Source: Sipunculus nudus (lineage: Eukaryota; Annelida; Sipuncula; Golfingiida; Sipunculidae). From it: a DNA stretch of 64,000 nt. The stretch covers positions 56,217,812 through 56,281,811 of the forward strand of contig CM049314.1 of assembly GCA_026874595.1 (NCBI GenBank), written 5' to 3'. The notes under the pieces were generated by a model. The model worked only from the letters and a program-made list of their open reading frames with translations, searched no databases and was not told the DNA's origin. Below are positions 32,040-44,681 of the stretch, piece by piece. Position 1 is the first letter of the stretch. Each line of letters starts with the position of its first letter. The position numbers were made by a program, and so were the translations under genes.

Positions 32040-34536
32040 TCGAGAAGGCCTTAGAAAACAATGCTGTCCCCTCGAGATCATTTTAGGGAACCTGTGAGCT
32101 ATTGCGATGGTGTGGCATCGTTTGTCATCTGTACGTTAACCCATATTGTCTCTAAAACGACAGGCCCTAGCATCACGAAATTTTATGCAAAAAATCAGCC
32201 ATCTCAAAAACTACGTGATTTTGCTTATTTTTTGGCTAACTGCATTTTCTCAGAATTTATAGAGAAAAGGCTAAAAAAAAAACTTTTAAAATCTTCTCCT
32301 TGGAAACGGTCCAGCCAAATTGTTCAGTATTTCACAGAGATAATCTCTTATCTCATCTCTCAAGTTTGTTCAAATGGTTCCAGTTCAGTGATTTTTGGCC
32401 AAGTTACAGGAAGTTGAACTTATTCATGAATATATCCAAAAAAGCATACTAAAATTTCAATCTCAGAAATGGCTAAAGCTATCATCACCAAATTTTATGC
32501 CAATGTTGGTCACATGAGTAATATCTGAAATTGAGGTATTGGTGGGGCCACCTGCATCAGCCTTTTTGTATGGAGGTCATCAGTGCCTTATCATACTGAG
32601 GGCTACAAAGAACTTCCTCTCTGAAACCATATGGCCAAATTGTTTAATATTGTGCAGGAATGATCCTAGGGTAGTGCTTTCTGAAGTTTGTTCTAATTGT
32701 CTCTGTTTAGTGACTTTTGGCTGAGTTATACGAAGCTGAATTTAGTCATATGCCTTTAATTGCTATAACAGCCCATTTTAGCTCAGTGGCTACAAATATC
32801 TTCTTCTCAAAAACCACTGGGCCAAATTCTTAATCTCACACATTTATCATCGTCAGATGTTGATTATTCAACTTTGTTCAAATGGTTTTGGTTCAGTGCT
32901 TTTTGGCTTCGTTAAGGGAAGCTGAACTTTGTAAGTTTAATGTATCTTCCTGCATGAGTGATAAACCCGCAAAATGTTATCGACTGACACCACTGAAGCC
33001 AATTTGTTTAATATTATACATGAATAATCCCCACAATAATTCATATATCGATTCTTGCATGGATATTAATCATGGAGTGTTTTATCAGTTTCTACTGACT
33101 GTTGGCGCCACCTGTACTTTTTCAATTTTTTTACAATTTTTTTCTCTATTTTGAGACTTAAAAAAATTGTCATCTGTCAACAGGGCACAAATTGTAAATG
33201 CTGGACCTGGAATCTTCTAACTCTCCAGTTAGGTCCATGAAAAGTTTCCTTGAAAAACCTAGAATTAGGTCTGTTACCCATATTCTTCCAGCTATGGGGC
33301 TCCAAAGTACCTCCCCAGAATAATAAAAAAAATTGATACAAAAGCTCAAATGTCTGCACAACTAATGCATTGATCACCATGATTCTTTGCATGGATATTG
33401 ATCATGGGGTGTTACATCAGTTTCTGCAGGCTGGTGGCACCACCTGTTTTTTTTTCGATTTATTACGATTTTTTTCTGTTTTTTGAGACATTTAAAGATG
33501 TGGTCGTCTGTTTAAAGGGCACAAATCGTAACCGCTGGACTAAGAATCTTCTGTCTGTACATGCTGGGAGGACCATGGACAGTCTCCTTGGAGACCTGGA
33601 ATTAGGTCTCTGGTACCCATATTCTTCAAGCTATGGGGCTCCAAAGTACCCAGGAATAATGAAAAATTTGATACAAAAGCTCAAGTATCTGAACGACTAA
33701 TGTATTGATCACCATGATTCTTTGGATGGATATTCATCATGGAGTTTTTCATCAGTTTCTGCAGACTGGTGGTGCCACCTGTATTTTTTTTCGATATTTT
33801 ACTATTTTTTATCTATTTTTGAGACTTTAAAAGATTGGTCATCTGTTAACAGGGCTCAAATCCAAACAACTAGACATAACATCTTCTCACTTTACATCAA
33901 GAGAGGTACATGAAAAGTCTCCATGGAAACCTGAAATTAGGTCTCTGTTACCCGTATTATCTGAGCTATTGGGCTTATAAGCACCCCCAATCATAATTAA
34001 AAATTTGATACCAAAGCAGGGCACAAATCATAAACATTGGACTTGGAATCTTCTAGCCTAAAATCCAGGGAGGTCTATGAAAATCTCCTTGGAAAGTGTA
34101 TTTAGGTCTCTACCCATATTTTCTGAGCTATGGGGCTTATAAATATAAGTACCCCTCAGAATAATTGAAAATTTGATACCAAAGTTGGGCACAAACCATA
34201 ACCTTTGGGCCAAGAATCTTCTTACTTGACATCCTGAGAGTTCCTCAAAAGGTCTCCCAAGAAACCTAAAATTGGGTCAGAATGAACTATATTCTCAGAG
34301 GTTTGGGGTTTGTTTGAGCATCCCAGAAGTAATGAAAAATACACACAAATTGCTAGGTTCCTCGGGAAAGGCTGGTTGGATTGTCATCAAATTTGGTGTG
34401 CTAATGGGTCTTGATGAACTTAAGCTAATATGCATGAATGATGATCCCACATATATCATCTTAATCAGTTTCCTGAGCAAGGACATCTTGTCAAGCTGTC
34501 AGTTGGCTGAGCGTCATGACCCAAGGGTCACTTGTT
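32040..34536 (+). mobile_element. Helentron-like element, family A, copy 2 (5' end decayed)
   Basis: The 3' end GGCTGAGCGTCATGACCC, its hairpin TGACCCAAGGGTCA and CTTGTT (34536) match the other family A copies. Internal monomers repeat phrases such as GGGCACAAATCGTAACC, CCTGGAATTAGGTCTCTG and CTGGTGGCACCACCTGT roughly every 330-340 bp (for example 33431 and 33769). The 5' hairpin of the family is not recognisable, so the left border is approximate and the left part (32040-33160) is more diverged. Confidence 0.5.
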
Positions 34537-36838
34537 TTTTTTTTAATTTATCGTTTATAGATCAGATTTACATGTGCACATGGTTAAATAATTGGCAAAA
34601 AAAAGGTTTGCCCTTGCCGCATTGACACTGGGATTTTAACTGAATCAATATATGAAAGCCCTTCTGACAGTAAAGCAAGTGATTTTCTGCAATCACAGAC
34701 GGAATCACAGAACTGACAGACCGATAAGGAATTCCCAATCCGGAAAATATGTAAGTTTTCATGTATTTTTTTTGCCAAAAATATCTTGGCAATTAATCAC
34801 TTGAAACATGTATGCGGTGATATAATTGTCGATTCCGCTGACAGCGTGCAGGGCATACAGATGTACTCAAGATCCCAGAGCTCTGGACAGTTATTGGCGA
34901 TGCCTTTCCATGTCATATATCGCCTTAGCTATCAAAGGTATTTGGGCAAGGTGACTGACATAATCGGGGTACCTTACACTCCCGAGGCAGCGGAAATCTT
35001 GCGCTTCTGAAGAAGCTACTGATTTTCGCCCTGCCTGCTTTGACCGTTTATGATGCCTTTAAACACCAGGTGGTGCACATGGGCCCGTCTGCTGCAGAAA
35101 CTGCTGATGTGATGAGCAGCCAACCAAATGCAAGGCAACAAACACTCGACAGGCATCAGGCTCCGCCCTGAAATCACGTGCGGGTCAATTCTCTCTGAGC
35201 CTGTGGCTGTCACTCAAAACTAAATGAACAACATTGGGTCCATGTATTCCTCGCTTGGCTGGTAAACCGTGTTGTCTTCAGCACAGGGTCTCATCTGATT
35301 GGACCAAAATAAAGTGCTCCCCTCTGGTGTAGAGATTCAGGATACAAGGTCATAACTTGTAAACAGCGCTTACGATATAGTTGGCCTATCGGTAAAGCGC
35401 TGTGTAAAGAGCGTAGGGGTAGTACTTATGTCCCGTATTTTATTTTTTCAACTTTCAAATAAATACTGTTTACATACCTTTGAATGAACATTTTATATAT
35501 TATATACTACCTTATTAGGTGGTCACTTTTATTAAAGAGTTCATTTATTACCATTCTTATTTTTTTTCTTCACCTGCAAAGGAAATCTCAAACTGCAGTC
35601 ATTCATTCAATTCTCTCATACAACACAAAATAAATCGTCTGCAAATCTGTATCACTTGGATTAGTTATTTTTTTTCAAAACTTCACAAAACCATCGCTAA
35701 AAAATTTTTGTTTTTCTGAATTGTCCTGAATGTGCTGTGAAGTCAAACACGTGTACACAAGCTGCAGTGTTAAATTGTAGGATCGTAACGCACTTTGAAA
35801 GTTGGCAGATGTGGGTGCCGGTAGGGGAGCTTGTTAGGGTATAAAAAATATTTGGAAAAATTTAATTTTGAGAGCGCCCGGGGTGCTTATTACGTCGAAT
35901 ACTGTATTGTAAATATTCTCAATGGCTGTCAAGGTTGAATGAATACTTAAGTTATTGCACATATTCTAGTATGGTCATTTAAAGGTGAATTTAATGTTTA
36001 TGATTACCAGTTTACTATTCGTGAAAAAAAACTAGAAACGTCTTATGTCTGGTACTGTTATTGTTCTTATAATTTGAAGTCTTTGGGGTTCTTGCATAAA
36101 AAATTCTTTCCTGGTCTTAATGAAGTCCAGGGTTTTCCATATTATTTTTGGAATAGAGTGTAGTTATGAAGGATGGTTTCTGATTCAGATTTTTGGTATG
36201 CTCAGATGATAATTAGTTTTCCAGATATTACTGTAAGTGTAACAAGCATTCAGTAATTTAAACACTAAATGCAGGGTTGCCTTTGCACTGATTGCACTTC
36301 ACAGTCTGGATAAACATTTTGACAGCTAAAGAATGTAAATAGATAATTTGACAGATGGATTTGTAATAATGATAAAACAAGAAATGCACCTAATAGGGCC
36401 ATTAGCTATAAAAAAACACTAAATAACTAAAATAAATTATCTGTCATCTTATAGTTAGATAAAAACAGATGGAAAAGTAATCAGTGTAGCATGTTTGAAC
36501 TTTGAAAATATTACCTAGATCTAACCGTTAACTGAATTTAATAAAGCACACTTGTAATCATCTTTACCAGTTCTCTTCGTCAAACTTATTAAATACTTGA
36601 TTTTTGTATACATGCTGTGGGTACATCTGTATTTGTAACAAGATGTTTATATCCAGCTGTCACATACTGATCAGTTTTATTTTGCGTCTTGCAATAAATA
36701 TAATCATAATGGGCTGTTTATATTCACATGACTTTTTTGCATCATAAACACAAGCTATATATGTGGAATGTTCAGGTTATACCATTTTTGTATGGGCCCA
36801 TGTTGTGTTTCACTCATTTATTTTCTCTGTTGTTTCAG
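34537..36838. other. remainder of presumed kinase intron 1
   Basis: Mostly AT-rich. A less AT-rich segment at 34786-35213 has open frames on both strands with no domain and no splice context. The end is a good acceptor (TCTCTGTTGTTTCAG, 36838). Confidence 0.45.
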
Positions 36839-36856
36839 GTGGTTTTTTAACTCAAA

Positions 36857-39800
36857 ATGGACTTAGATATTTTAGACCATAAGATTAAACGACTACAGTG
36901 CAAGTTGAAGAAGGTGAGCACTTACTGTTGTTGCAGCTTGTGTCTGCTGTTGCAGCTTATTTAAATTTAAAAACTTTTACAAGTTTCACAATGTAGGTTC
37001 ATATCTTCGTAAAGTTTTCTTTTTATAAATTAACAGTATCAATATTTGCTTATTTTCCTAAGAATGTTAAACTTAGTGATTGTTGTTCATATAAAGTTGG
37101 GTGCAGTTTAAAAGGGAAAGTATATCATTGCTTCCCTTTGTCTTTTTAAAAATACCAAATCAGGTTTCATTTGCAAGTTTGCATTGACTTTGAGTGATTT
37201 AGGACCCAATGCTTTCTGATTTATCATCTAAATGATAAGTAATATAAGTGGTGACACAGTGTCAGTGTTGTGACATTCATCTGTGATCTTAAGATTCTAA
37301 ACTTAATATGGAATGTTTCTTTGTTTTGAGTTGCTGATATTATAAAGTGATATGTATTTAAAACAATGAAATAGAATTTACCAAGTGAAAGCTAATGTGT
37401 GTTTTTATGTCTGCAGAAAAGTAGACCATGAATAAAGATTTGAATTTGCCGCCAGATTAAAGGGAAACGTTCTGTGTTTCAGTACCATATTGATTTGGAG
37501 GTGTTTGAGCACACTGACATAAAGTATGGTGATATACTGGGTAAAGGAGGAGAGGGTCTCGTACAGAAGTGCTGTGTGCAGTATCATGGGATACCGGTGG
37601 ACGCGGCCGTGAAGACAATCACTGTCAAAGATGATGACGCTATCAACATTGCCCTGGAGGAGATTGAACTGCTCTGGTGAGACCATTTAAAGTTGTTGAA
37701 AAAAAGAGATTGCTGTGACTGACTTTCTGTTCGCAAGGTTAAACAATCAAAATTTTTGTAAATTTTCTTTTTCATTGAGGGTTCCTTTTTTGCTGTCTCA
37801 CTATCCAGATATCTATACAGAGTAAATTGGAAGACTGGTTATTTCATCATGAGGGAAACAAGGACAGGGCATTAATTATTGTCAGATATTGTGGAACATT
37901 TATATTGAAACAATTGATGTAGAGTACAAATGACTGTTCACTAGTTTTGTGGGAGAGTCTCAATTCACACAATTCACAGTAACTTAAATGTTTGGAAAAT
38001 CAAAAATTTGAAACCATGAAAATAATGCCAACCCCAATGAATGTCCATAATAGTAATTTATATTATGTTGTTGTCTCCAGAATCTTTTTGTGCATGTGGA
38101 ACAGGTTCCCTTTAAATCTTCTTGTACCTTTTTCCATTACTCACACATTTATTGTTCAATTTTCAGCTTGTAATGCTGCCAGTAAAGCATCTGTGTGCCT
38201 TTATCATTGTAAGAACAGACTAATATAACATTATCCCATTATGACTTTGAACACAATGTGTAATGGTCCACTTCTTAAAGTATCAGAGGATTGCCAGTTT
38301 ATCATGTAGGAGCTGATATCCCAAGTCAACTTCAGGGAACTTGTCAATTACAGGTCACAGTTTAATCGGTAGATATATTATAAATAACCATCATAATAAA
38401 GTATTATTTGTGGTATTATTATAACTGAATATATGAAGGTGTATCAGCATTTGAGGAGACAACTGAATTCTGCTACACAGTAGTAACCTGTTATTATTTA
38501 CCCCCTTGCCAAAGATGCTATGGTGATTCCATGCTGAAGTAAACCGGAACATCATATTATTTTTCATTTCAGCCTTGCCAAAGATCATGTGCTGGACTCC
38601 ACACTTCAAGTGTATGGTGTTGCAGCTGTACCTGACCGGGAGGACGATGAACTGGCTCACTTAGCCATCATCACAGAGGCTGGTCAGATGAACGCGTTGC
38701 AGCTGTACCAAGAGGAGGACATCCCTCTTCATGTGACCTATGATCTTTGGGGTCGTCTGGCAGCCTCAGTCCATTGTCTGCATACAGATAAAAAAATCAT
38801 TCATCAAGATCTCAAACCTGAAAATATACTGATCACAGGAGTGAGTGTTGTTTAGGCATTTAAATTTATGATAATGTGTTGTTGCTGTCCATTATACTGG
38901 TAGCAAATAAAAAACCTTTTCTCAGAGATGTTATCTGTAAAAACATCTTTCATATAAGAATTAATCAGTTTTATGTTTAAATAACTTCACTCTTATATAA
39001 TTACTTTGGCCGAGCTGTTTGAATAATATAAGGTGAGAATTGAAGTGATTGTGACAATAACATCAATTTGTCACTTGGAAGTTTTGATCAGTTGTTGGCA
39101 GTAGGACTTTCCTAGCTCCTGTTATTTGAATTGTTTCCAGTGTGTGTTTATAACAGCTCTTTTAAAAGTTATGAAACTGGTTTAACATTTTTTGTCATTT
39201 TTGTTATAATTGATTGCTTAATGCACATTACTCAGTTCATTGTCTATCAAATTATTTTGATAGGCACTTATTTTAACAATAAATGTACCTGGTATTTGAC
39301 AGGTAAGGAAATATTTGTGGTTTGCAGTAGAGATTTAGGTATCCATTGATGGTCTTTTATTAATCCTTATTTTTCTCAACATGTTTAACCTATAAGCTTA
39401 AAGCATGGTTATTATAAACTGATTTTGCATTACTCATTTGATAGAAAAAGTATTAATAATATATGTTTATTTATATTTCATTGTAACTGATGATCCTTCT
39501 TTCAGATCATACGAGACAAAGTAGGACAAATACAGAAGGTAAGGACCCGGCAAATGTTACAGACCCGCAATATATTAAATTAAAACTTTATGTACCATTG
39601 TATTATATACATAACCTCAGAAAGCCTGCTATCAACTGTTTTGTTATAATGTGAAAATTGCCATTCTGATAGTTTATTAAAATAAAAGGTTAATATAGAA
39701 TGATTGTAAGGACCCTGCCAATATAATAGACCCGCAATATTAAATGAAAACTTTCTCTATTTATGTGCCATTGTATTATATACAATGACTAGTCATAAAG

Positions 39801-42800
39801 TTTAATCAAAGTCTTTTTTCTTTGAACAGGCGTAATTAAGTTTAATGCCTCCTTGAAGAAATCCTGGGCTGGAGGCCTATACAGAACCAAATGCGGTCCT
39901 AATTGACTGTCCATCCCTTACAGTGATTTATTACATAGTAATATAGATATAAATTGTACATTTTTACTTTAGCATGTGAATACTCCTTATCCTATATTAT
40001 TATGTCATTTTTTAGCTCATGTTCAAAATCATAGACTTAGGGATGGGTAGACGTTTGTATTCCAAGAAGATTGTGACTGACGACATTGTGGGTACAAATG
40101 GGTACCATCCCCCAGAGGTCCTGATGGAGGAGAGCTACGATTTCAGGGCCGATGTGTTCATGTTGGGCATCACCTTTTGTGTTCTAGTAAGTCCAGAAAA
40201 CTTTTCAAATAATTCAGCATGTTTATTATCAATGGTACTGTTAGAAATAATATTAGATAAATATGTATTAAAGAAAGCAGAGAAATTAAAAAATTAAAAG
40301 TACATTTAATTGCATTGCAATAAAACTAGCCAACATCTTAATAACAATGAAGTTTTATATGGAATTCATTTATGTTTAACTTGTAATTAATAAATTCTTA
40401 TTAGTAGTGTTTATATATTTATAAATCCAGCACTCATTTTTGCCACAAGGCATTTAGAAGCATTTTGCGTGAATTACAAGCAGTTTATATAAAATTACAA
40501 CTTTAAGCAATATTGCCCACAGGCATTGTTATGAGCCATGAGTAATGTGTCATATCATGTATGGCAGGGCCTCTTATCTGGGTGACAACATGTGGCCATT
40601 TAATAAATGGACATGCTGGTATAGTTCAGCTGCTTCATTTTGACTGCTTCTTCCAACTTCCTACTTGTTTGAAACATTTTTTTAATTTTGTTTCAATGCT
40701 GTGTTATTTGATCATTGCCAGACAGGATTGTAAAGGAGTGACCGTTTATTCTTGATGAACTTTTTCCTCAGTTGCTTGAGAAGAAGTTCTTAAAAAGTGC
40801 ACAGCTGTCGAGCTTACTACGGAAGCTGCACACGTGTAAGAAAAGGAAAATGGTAGGAGAGCAGCTGTACGAGACGGTGCTAGAACACCAGATAGAATCC
40901 TCGCAAGGAGAAATCTCATCGTTAGTCAAGTCAATGATATGGTAAGTCTCCTGTTTGCTTCTGCAGACTGTACAACCCTTTCAGGAGGAAATCTTGCATT
41001 AATCGAGCCATATTAACTTTTATACATGGTTGATATTTTATCAGTGTACTAGTTTCATATCACATAAGGTATACACAAAGCTTCTCTTCTCCATATTGAC
41101 ATGGATACATACAATCTTTGTGGTCCTTAGAATGGACAGAGTAACATTATATGTATGCCTAATATACGATGAGGTACAGGAATGTAAGAATGAATATTCT
41201 TGAAAGACCATGCCAATTCAATTACTGATATTATAGGTGACATCAGGCTAAAAAGCAAGCTTCACTGAATTTTATTGATTTTGATTTGATTGTTCTAATC
41301 AGTTACCTCCTGTAACCCTCTAGAGATGATTTGAAACAGTTATGGTCATTTATAGTAAGAGATATGAAGAAGTAAGCCAATAGACAAACTTGTATTATGT
41401 CACGTCAGTAATATTTTATTTAGTCTTCACAGTAACATTCAGAGGTGCCAACTATTCCGTATTTTGTGGAATCATTATGTATTTTAGTTGTTCATTCCAT
41501 GATTCTGCCACTAAGGGGTAAAATTCCGCATTTTAATGCACTGCTTACACTGCAGATAGCAAGTTATAAGTCTGCGCTGTAAAATATGTTTTAAATATTG
41601 GAGCATTGAAATAACGGGCTATAATTGACCTATCCTTGAACTCTATTGGACCTTAATCGCATATTCATTCAATGAATAAACATAAGCATGGGACTAAGGA
41701 ACTACCAATCAGGTGACCTTAAACATTGTAAAGCGTCAATCATCTGACAAAAGCAAAATTTTGCATAATTTGACAGAGCTCTGTCAAACAGAACACGGGT
41801 AGTCTGTAAATACTACCAGTACCCATGTCGTCATGTTTTCCGGGATATTTTATTATACGAAGGAGACAGTATTAAAAGTTTCTAGGCTATAGGTTGCGGG
41901 AGCCATTCCTCCAACTTCCGAGTGAACAATAATGTCTTATCTGGCCCATTATTTGTATGGGACAAATAATCCAATATATATTGCAACACAGTTAGTTCAT
42001 ATATGACTGTGATATAGTAAACAATGGTCAGGTGATACCAGTTGATGACGACAGTCAATAAAACGTCATGCGCCATCGCCCTTTGTGACGTCATTATTAT
42101 GTTATAATCAGCTCTCGCTACCCTCTCTTTGGCGGGAACACCTGCGGCTGTGCATTAGATCACGCTAATACAGCAGGAAATCCAAGGGTTTCAAACTGGA
42201 AATCTGGTCATTTTTGTGGCTTGGAACCTCATGGTAATGCGTCAGCGAATATATAATCGTATCAAATCTACCGCTTTGTTGTTTTTGTGGATATTCCGTG
42301 AGTAAAGGAAGTTATCAGAACATGTCCATGAAAATATTTATACCTGGCGACTGGCTTGCACGTGTTCTTTGATTTTGGCGGGAAAAAATGTAGTTGCTCG
42401 GGTACAATTTGGGCCTGGCGATCGTGGGGCTGTAGCAGTCAAGTTACAACATTACCGTTCTAAGGCTTAACACTGATTATAGATATGGTAAACTAATTGG
42501 GCAGATTTATGGATATAAAGATGCATGCTTTTCCATGTGTTATATACGGGAATGAACTCCGATCATAACAACTTATCTGTATAAGTGTACTGCAATAGCC
42601 TGCAAAAGAGTAAAGAATTTACGGACATATAAATAAGGCCTATTTATTTAGTTATGTGTCATGTGTAATTTGGATGAATACAAAAACGAATATATTTAAG
42701 ACATATATATATATATAAGGTTTTGAATGATATTCATGTAAAATAAACAGGACAACATTGTCTTATTTTTCATGAAAAAAAGTCTTACAAAGTCTTAAAA

Positions 42801-44681
42801 GGGTCTTACTTTTTGAAAGTGAACAGGTACAAGAACCCTGTGGATGATCCTGCCACTGGTCAAGCCAGATTCCCTACCCTTTGCAAGGAGATGTAGGGGG
42901 TTTTGGTTATTGCTCGTAGCAATGCACAGAGTGAGCGTGTGTTCAGTTTTGTTAAAAAGAATCACACTGAATATCAACCAACATTGTCAGATCTAACACG
43001 AGAGTTTTGCTGATTCAAAAAGTAAACTTGACTGTGACTGGTAGAGCCTTTTATGAACATCAGTATTCACAGCAAATGTTATGCCAGACAAAAAGTGCTT
43101 CTGATGAAGCCTTGAGCTCCTCAGATCGTAAAAACAAAACAGCTTTATTATTTAACCTGTGAAAGTAATATTGGCAATATATTATTTTCAGTTTGGTCTT
43201 GTTTTACAATTTCAAAAATTTTGTGTATGTGTTCACCTGTGTGTGAAATGGGGGAGAGGGGGTAAATTAGATGGGCCTCCATAATGGCATTTTAATGATA
43301 AGTTGTTTATAATGTCATTCCTGAAAATGGTTATAGATTCCTGATTTTGGACACTCTTATTCCTGAAAGCCCTTTCTCAATGTTGGCACCTCTGAACATT
43401 CAAACATACAGGTTCAAAGATATCAGAATAATAGTATGTGTCACTGGAATATACCTGTAATATGAAAAGCCTTTTAATTTTTATGTTGGTTTAATGAAAC
43501 ATGTCACTTTAATATAATTTTCTGGGTTCAATCAATTTACTTTCTTTATTCATCTTTTAATACATACTTTTACAGCCATATGCTCGAGATGCAAGATTAC
43601 CGTGATATTGCGCTGGAAGAAGTTGTTGAGGTCTGCCGTCAAGAGAGTGAACGAGAGAGAAAGAGAGTTAGCATGTTGCCACCCCAACTTACTCCCTGCA
43701 GTAACTGCCATGTAAGTCTACAAATAATTTGGAGAAAATAATGTTCAATTGCATCTCATCCCAGAATGGTGAAATGATGTAAAAAATATCTGTCGTCATT
43801 GGGGAAACCAGATAATTGTGGCAAGCTGAAGGAGTATTCATTTACATGTTTGTTATTTCTTTTCTTAATATTGACTTACAAATAATACAGTTTGAAAATG
43901 GAATGAGCATCATTATGATATTGTAAAAATTAAAAAAAATTGCCCAGTTGTCACTGCTCTGTCACCTTGCTACATTCTTTTGGTCTAAGTTAGCTTTTTG
44001 AAATGTTATGTGCTGATGTGACTTGTGTATAAAATTGTGTATAATATACTTGTATTATTGATCATGATATTGTAGGTTGTTACTATATCCGTTTTCAGGA
44101 CTCTGGTTTTGGTAGTGGTTTAGATGGAAGCTCAGGAGATGGGACATCTAACCGTGGAAAACCGGTAAGTTATGTACAGTTATCTGTCTTGCTGTTAATA
44201 CCATAAGTAGAAATGTAGGCTTTATTTTTATCAGCTGAAGTTTAGAAAGATAAATTTGTTTCATTTCAGCAGTTAGGTAAAATGGGACTGTTCAATAGGG
44301 TGCATTAAGCACAAGATTTATTTGTAACAGGTTGAAGAGTAAAAGTACTAGCATGTTTATACATGTATTGAAATAAAAATCAAGATTAAAACAAAGGATT
44401 TTCATGGTTCTTTGGAAAAATAAGATGATGATATAAGTTCAGATGGTTTCATAATGAAAATTATTTCTCTATAAATATTTATTGTGAATCATTATATTGT
44501 TTCATTTCAGGTGAAAAAGCAGGACAGCTCAGCTGCACGTGGTCGAAGGTTGCGCAGTGGTACCGTTTATCTCCGCTCTCGGAAACGTGTTGCATCTCCT
44601 TCTCCCACAAGTGATCGCACTCCAGTTAAAATGACTAGAAGAGCTAACAAACGAGCCCGAAGAATCCAGTCAGTGACATAA
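36857..44681 (+). CDS. protein kinase with HQD/DLG motifs, nine coding exons
   Basis: The exons are 36857-36913, 37483-37676, 38573-38840, 39506-39538, 40016-40186, 40772-40941, 43576-43711, 44099-44164 and 44511-44681. All introns are GT-AG, and the phases join into 421 codons plus TAA. The kinase domain spans about residues 33-290. It has a Gly loop GKGGEGLV (39-46), an ATP-binding Lys in AAVK (K63), a candidate helix-C Glu at 78-81, a catalytic loop HQDLKPEN (161-168, D163), a metal-binding DLG (191-193), HPPE in place of APE (215-218), and D230 in the ADVFMLG helix. The catalytic Lys and both Asp residues are kept, so activity is likely. The HRD arginine is Gln, and DFG is DLG. After the domain come DSGFGS (344-349), the form of a beta-TrCP phosphodegron, and a strongly basic tail (about 366-421) that suggests nuclear location. 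The overall layout resembles small nuclear PDIK1L/STK35-like kinases, but I do not assign orthology. A 1.95-kb hAT remnant sits in intron 6. Confidence 0.88.
41441..43393 (+). mobile_element. decayed hAT element in kinase intron 6
   Basis: The inverted ends AGAGGTGCCAAC (41441) and GTTGGCACCTCT (ending 43393) are flanked by TAACATTC (41433-41440) and GAACATTC (43394-43401), 7 of 8 matching, which fits a hAT target duplication. The interior carries a broken transposase C-terminal segment at 42819-43013, which supports the hAT call. Confidence 0.7.
42819..43013 (+). pseudogene. hAT transposase C-terminal remnant
   Basis: The frame reads VNRYKNPVDDPATGQARFPT, an in-frame TAG, then VLVIARSNAQSERVFSFVKK and ends near LSDLTREFC. 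The S-N-A-x-x-E-R-x-F-S core is the conserved dimerisation motif near the C-terminus of hAT transposases. With one stop and no upstream transposase frame it is a pseudogene. It lies inside the TIR-bounded element in kinase intron 6. Confidence 0.7.

Noticed and set aside
33398..34625. Several + strand frames of 60-117 codons
   Set aside because: They lie in family A repeat monomers and show no domain or codon constraint.
34786..35213. Overlapping frames on both strands in a less AT-rich patch
   Set aside because: No domain, no splice context, and neither strand is clearly favoured.
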